From Atopobium sp. (GTDB taxonomy: Bacteria; Actinomycetota; Coriobacteriia; Coriobacteriales; Atopobiaceae), in assembly GCA_015259045.1 (NCBI GenBank), contig JABZHD010000045.1, positions 1-7,552 on the forward strand: DNA of 7,552 nt. Direction: 5' to 3'. Under the pieces are notes generated by a model. That model was not told the DNA's origin. It saw nothing but the letters and a program-made list of their open reading frames with translations, and made no database searches. The position numbers and the translations under genes were made by a program. Position 1 is the stretch's first letter. The number at the start of each line of letters is the position of its first letter. This document shows, one piece after another, positions 5,047 to 7,552 of this stretch.

Positions 5047-6122
5047 TCTTCTTTTGCTAGCTCAATCAGCTGTTTAAGTTCTGTAAATGATTTGCGCTCA
5101 ATGCGAACATCACCAATGCCATAGATAAGCGCCATATCAATTGAATCTGCGTGGCTTTTCTTGTCATGAAGTGCTGCGCTGTAAAGTTCTTCCACAGTAA
5201 ATGAAGTGCTGGTAGGAAGGTTATATGACTGCGTAAGTGTAATGATGTTCTCTGCGTCTTCAACAGAACAAAGACCAAGCTTGGAACAGGCTTTTGCCAA
5301 CATGGAAGTTCCAGCAGCCACACAGGAGCCGTGTCCAAGTTCAAAGTTGCTGAGCGTCTCAATAGCATGGCCAAGTGTATGGCCCAGATTGAGCAATTTT
5401 CTAGACCCTGCTTCTTTGAAGTCTGCTTCAACGATTGACTTCTTTATTTCGATACACGTTTGAATGAGCTCTTGCTTATGTGGCACGTCGATGACCTGCA
5501 CAGGGTTTCTCGCCAGAGAAATTTTATTGAAGAGCTCATGTCCAGAAAGAACGCCATATTTAATAAGCTCTCCGCAGCTATCTTGCAAGAGGGGAGTCGG
5601 AATAGAGTTCAGCAGCTCAAGGTCAACAATAACCGCCCTGGGGTTATAGAAGGCTCCAACAAGATTTTTGCCAAACGGTAGGTCAATAGCGGTTTTACCA
5701 CCAATTGAGGAGTCAATCATTGCCAAAAGCGAGGTGGGAACGTGGATGAGCGCGCAGCCGCGCATGTAGGTTGCTGCAGCAAATCCCGCAAGATCGCCAA
5801 TAACGCCTCCACCAAGAGCTACAACAATGTCTTCTCGCGTAAAACGATTTTCTGCCAGGACGCTTACCAGCTTTTGATATGACTCAAATGATTTTGCATG
5901 CTCACCTGTGGGAACTTCGGCAGTTGTGACAGAAAAGCCAGCTGACTTTAACGAGGCGAGAAGTTCTGTGCCAAAGAGCTTGTTCAAATTTGTATGAGTG
6001 ACCACAAGAATCTTTGACCCTGAGGTGCAGGAATGGAAGAGCTTACCAGCCTGCGTAAGCAGGTGATACCCTACATGAATTTGATATGAGTCGGATGTTA
6101 GGTCAACAGAAATAGTATTCAT
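5043..6122 (-). CDS. aroB: 3-dehydroquinate synthase
   Basis: AroB cyclises DAHP to 3-dehydroquinate, the second step of the shikimate pathway, using NAD+ and a divalent metal. The 359-residue length is standard. Landmarks: PTGEHAKS (71-78), ALGGGVIGDLAGF (102-114), RGCALIHVPTSLLAM-IDSSIGGK across 121-143, GKNLVGAFYNP (151-161), GELIKYG with metal ligand Glu185, GHTLGHAIE with His248, and HGSCVAAG with His264; those three residues are the expected metal ligands. The start is ATG at 6122. Its GAGGAG lies only 3 nt upstream, a short spacing, but no better in-frame start is nearby. The gene is not contiguous with the aroA operon: the oppositely oriented aldolase gene lies between them and its stop overlaps the aroB stop by 4 nt. 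It is likely transcribed from its own extended -10 promoter. Confidence 0.97.
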   Translation of the reverse strand: MNTISVDLTSDSYQIHVGYHLLTQAGKLFHSCTSGSKILVVTHTNLNKLFGTELLASLKSAGFSVTTAEVPTGEHAKSFESYQKLVSVLAENRFTREDIVVALGGGVIGDLAGFAAATYMRGCALIHVPTSLLAMIDSSIGGKTAIDLPFGKNLVGAFYNPRAVIVDLELLNSIPTPLLQDSCGELIKYGVLSGHELFNKISLARNPVQVIDVPHKQELIQTCIEIKKSIVEADFKEAGSRKLLNLGHTLGHAIETLSNFELGHGSCVAAGTSMLAKACSKLGLCSVEDAENIITLTQSYNLPTSTSFTVEELYSAALHDKKSHADSIDMALIYGIGDVRIERKSFTELKQLIELAKED

Positions 6123-6148
6123 GAGCTCCTCATTTGCTGGTTGAATTC

Positions 6149-6157
6149 ATTTTAGCA
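6149..6157 (-). promoter_or_regulatory. Extended -10 promoter of aroB
   Basis: The minus strand reads TGCTAAAAT, a TGn extension joined to a -10 with five of six consensus matches, 26 nt before the aroB ATG. The -35 region (TTTCTT at 17 bp) is poor, which is common for extended -10 promoters. The inferred transcript leader is about 20 nt. Confidence 0.5.
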
Positions 6158-6217
6158 TGGGAAAATACCAGAAGAAAATTACGCAAACCGTTACAAAAGG
6201 CAGTAAGTAGGCTGGGG

Positions 6218-6223
6218 TATACT
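6218..6223 (+). promoter_or_regulatory. Probable -10 element of the tRNA-Arg promoter
   Basis: TATACT ends 10 nt before the first base of the tRNA, the right place for a transcript starting a few bases upstream. The best -35 candidate, TTACAA at 6191-6196, is 21 bp away, too far for a normal promoter, so only the -10 is called. It is divergent from the aroB promoter about 60 bp to the left. Confidence 0.4.
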
Positions 6224-6233
6224 TATGCACCAT

Positions 6234-6310
6234 GACTCCGTAGCTCAGTGGATTAGAGCGTTTGCCTCCGGAGCAAAAGGTCGTGGGTTCGAAACCCACC
6301 GGGGTCACCA
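6234..6310 (+). tRNA. tRNA-Arg, anticodon CCG (codon CGG)
   Basis: A complete 77-nt cloverleaf. The acceptor arms GACTCCG and CGGGGTC pair over 7 bp with one G-T wobble; the D arm is GCTC/GAGC; the anticodon stem TTTGC/GCAAA encloses loop CTCCGGA with anticodon CCG at 6268-6270; the T arm GTGGG/CCCAC carries TTCGAAA. The discriminator A and the 3' CCA are encoded in the DNA (6307-6310). CCG reads the arginine codon CGG. No intron or mismatch is seen. Confidence 0.97.
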
Positions 6311-6350
6311 CGTGCAAAAAACCGGCCATCACTGACTGGAGATTGTTTAT
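6311..6350 (+). other. Short spacer between tRNA-Arg and the ATPase gene
   Basis: The 40-nt gap contains the ATPase ribosome site (GGAG at 6338-6341, 9 nt before the ATG) and no convincing hairpin with a T-run and no clear promoter. Read-through from the tRNA promoter into the ATPase gene, followed by tRNA processing, is therefore possible. Confidence 0.4.
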
Positions 6351-7552
6351 ATGTCATTGCAGGGTACTGAAGGCAAGAGTAGCAAACGTTTTGAAGAAAC
6401 GTATGAAGGTCTGACGTCAAAAGAAGTTGCAGAGAGAGTATCTGCGGGTAAAGTCAATACTAATACAGACGTCAAAACCAAATCTATTGCTCAGATTATT
6501 GCAGAGCACAGCTTTACGCTCTTTAACATAGTTAATGTTTTGATGGCGCTGCTTGTTGTTGTAACGGGACAGTACAGAAATGCACTGTTCATGAGCGTAG
6601 TTCTTGCAAACCTGGTCATTGGTATTGTGCAAGAGATTCGTGCAAAACGCATGATTGACCGCCTGTCTCTTATGACAGCTCAGAGTGTTTGTGTAATTCG
6701 TGACGGAAAAGATACCTTTATCAAACCAGACGAGCTTGTCATTGATGATCTTGTGCGCTTAAAGACAGGCGATCAAATTCCTGCTGACAGTATTCTTGTA
6801 TCAGAGCACGTAAGCGTTGACGAAAGCCTTCTAACTGGTGAGGCAGAGCCCGTGCAAAAGACTACAGGAGATGAGCTTCTCTCTGGTAGTTTTGTCGAGA
6901 GGGGCAGTCTTGTTGGTAGGGTATGCCGTGTAGGTCAGGAAGGTTATGCTGCGCGTATTAACGCAGAAGCTAAGTTTGTAAAAGAGATCAATTCAGAGAT
7001 TCTTACCACCATTAAGTCGATTATTCGCGCAGGTTCCATTGCATTGATTCCGCTGGGTATTGGTCTTTTTGTTCGTACCTATTTCATTGGTAACGCCGAT
7101 TTAAATGAAGCGCTTCTTTCGATGATTGCTGCCGTTATTGGCATGATTCCTCAAGGACTCGTTCTTCTCACCAGCTCGGTTCTTGCTATTGCAACTATTA
7201 GGCTTGGCCAGAAAAATGTTTTGGTTCAGCAGCAATACTGCATCGAAACGCTGGCACGCGTAGATACCCTTTGTTTGGACAAGACGGGCACTATCACCAC
7301 GGGAAACATGGAAGTTGCTCGTGTTTTGGATGCTTCGTTTACGCCAATTAGTGAGGCTGCGGGTGCTTTGCAAGCGGCTGTAAACGTTGTCGGCGCAAAC
7401 AAAGATGACGCTAACGATACGGCTACAGCAATCCTTGCGTACGCATCCAAGCAGGGGATTCAAAGCAAACGTTCTTCTCGCGTTGTGGCGTTTTCTTCTA
7501 AGAGAAAGTACTCCGGCTGCGTCACTGAGGACGGACAGGCATTTGTTATCGG
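6351..7552 (+). CDS. Cation-translocating P-type ATPase, CtpE-like (partial, runs off the right edge)
   Basis: The first 400 codons of a P-type ATPase, an integral membrane pump that uses an aspartyl-phosphate cycle to move cations. Visible parts: a soluble N-terminus (1-50); M1 and M2 (about 54-73 and 77-95); the actuator domain with DESLLTGEAEPV (157-168); M3 (about 222-246); M4 (about 254-284) with IPQGLVLLTS; and the phosphorylation loop LCLDKTGTIT with Asp310, then the start of the nucleotide-binding domain (NDTATAIL, FSSKRKYS). There are no N-terminal heavy-metal CxxC motifs. M4 and the segment LVQQQYCIETLARVD resemble the mycobacterial CtpE group, reported as calcium transporters, and related Firmicute pumps. 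The M4 motif is PQGL here where PEGL is usual. The ion is not certain. Start: ATG at 6351 with GGAG 9 nt upstream. The rest of the gene lies beyond the window. Confidence 0.93.
   Translation, partial: MSLQGTEGKSSKRFEETYEGLTSKEVAERVSAGKVNTNTDVKTKSIAQIIAEHSFTLFNIVNVLMALLVVVTGQYRNALFMSVVLANLVIGIVQEIRAKRMIDRLSLMTAQSVCVIRDGKDTFIKPDELVIDDLVRLKTGDQIPADSILVSEHVSVDESLLTGEAEPVQKTTGDELLSGSFVERGSLVGRVCRVGQEGYAARINAEAKFVKEINSEILTTIKSIIRAGSIALIPLGIGLFVRTYFIGNADLNEALLSMIAAVIGMIPQGLVLLTSSVLAIATIRLGQKNVLVQQQYCIETLARVDTLCLDKTGTITTGNMEVARVLDASFTPISEAAGALQAAVNVVGANKDDANDTATAILAYASKQGIQSKRSSRVVAFSSKRKYSGCVTEDGQAFVI

Noticed and set aside
5066..5681. Four ORFs (5066-5431 minus; 5206-5463, 5460-5681 and 5464-5649 plus) inside aroB
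   Set aside because: All lie in other frames of an intact aroB gene with every catalytic motif in place. Their residue composition is that expected for out-of-frame translation.
6147..6332. A 61-codon minus-strand ORF containing VGFEPTTFCSGG
   Set aside because: It is the antisense translation of the tRNA-Arg gene, a well-known source of false small proteins with this G-F-E-P-T-T look. It also runs through the aroB promoter.
6293..6350. tRNA-Arg 3' end as an integration site for a mobile element
   Set aside because: The tRNA is followed directly by a housekeeping-type ATPase gene; no integrase, no second copy of the tRNA 3' end and no change in composition is seen.
6417..7463. Minus-strand ORFs opposite the P-type ATPase (6417-6632, 7101-7463, 7226-7450)
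   Set aside because: The plus strand encodes a continuous, motif-complete ATPase N-terminal half; the antisense frames have no domain or ribosome-site support.

Overview
The window looks like bacterial chromosome of moderately low GC content. The gene styles are a mixed Firmicute/actinobacterial set: a Clostridia-like chorismate synthase with a GGGHFS motif, an EPSP synthase of the ESGTTLR type, and a P-type ATPase resembling mycobacterial CtpE. This would suit a low-GC actinobacterium such as a member of the Coriobacteriia (Atopobiaceae), but that assignment is inference from protein style and composition and a Firmicute is not excluded. Genes are tightly packed and no gap exceeds about 190 bases.

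Layout, left to right. 1-149 (-): start of a PTS transporter gene whose EIIB domain is N-terminal. 150-335: leader of that gene plus the probable end of the aro operon. 336-4317 (-): a four-gene aromatic amino acid operon, transcribed aroA (EPSP synthase), aroC (chorismate synthase), an AroQ-type chorismate mutase, and an aroE-aroK fusion (shikimate dehydrogenase joined to shikimate kinase). Its genes abut or overlap by 0, 8 and 11 nt. 4420-5046 (+): a KDPG/KDPGal-family class I aldolase, divergent from aroA. 5043-6122 (-): aroB (3-dehydroquinate synthase), meeting the aldolase tail-to-tail with a 4-nt overlap. 6234-6310 (+): tRNA-Arg(CCG). 6351 to the right edge (+): the first 400 codons of a cation-transporting P-type ATPase.

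Together the aro genes encode AroB, AroE, AroK, AroA and AroC, plus chorismate mutase, which draws chorismate toward prephenate. DAHP synthase and 3-dehydroquinase (aroD) are not in the window. The aldolase lies inside this shikimate block; its active site looks closer to 2-keto-3-deoxy-6-phosphogalactonate aldolase than to classical Eda, which raises a testable but speculative link to the first step of the pathway.

The most concrete anomaly is an apparent single-base deletion near 1570 in the aroE-aroK gene. A well-formed GTG start with a Shine-Dalgarno at 1639 opens a frame encoding the expected N-terminus (…APYGLI), but the conserved continuation (EKLSHSWS) lies in another frame. The only start in the downstream frame is a TTG at 1526 without a ribosome site, which would drop the shikimate-binding serines. 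I see no phage, insertion sequence, CRISPR array or defence locus. Apart from the frameshift, the fusion and the aldolase context, this is ordinary core-metabolism DNA.
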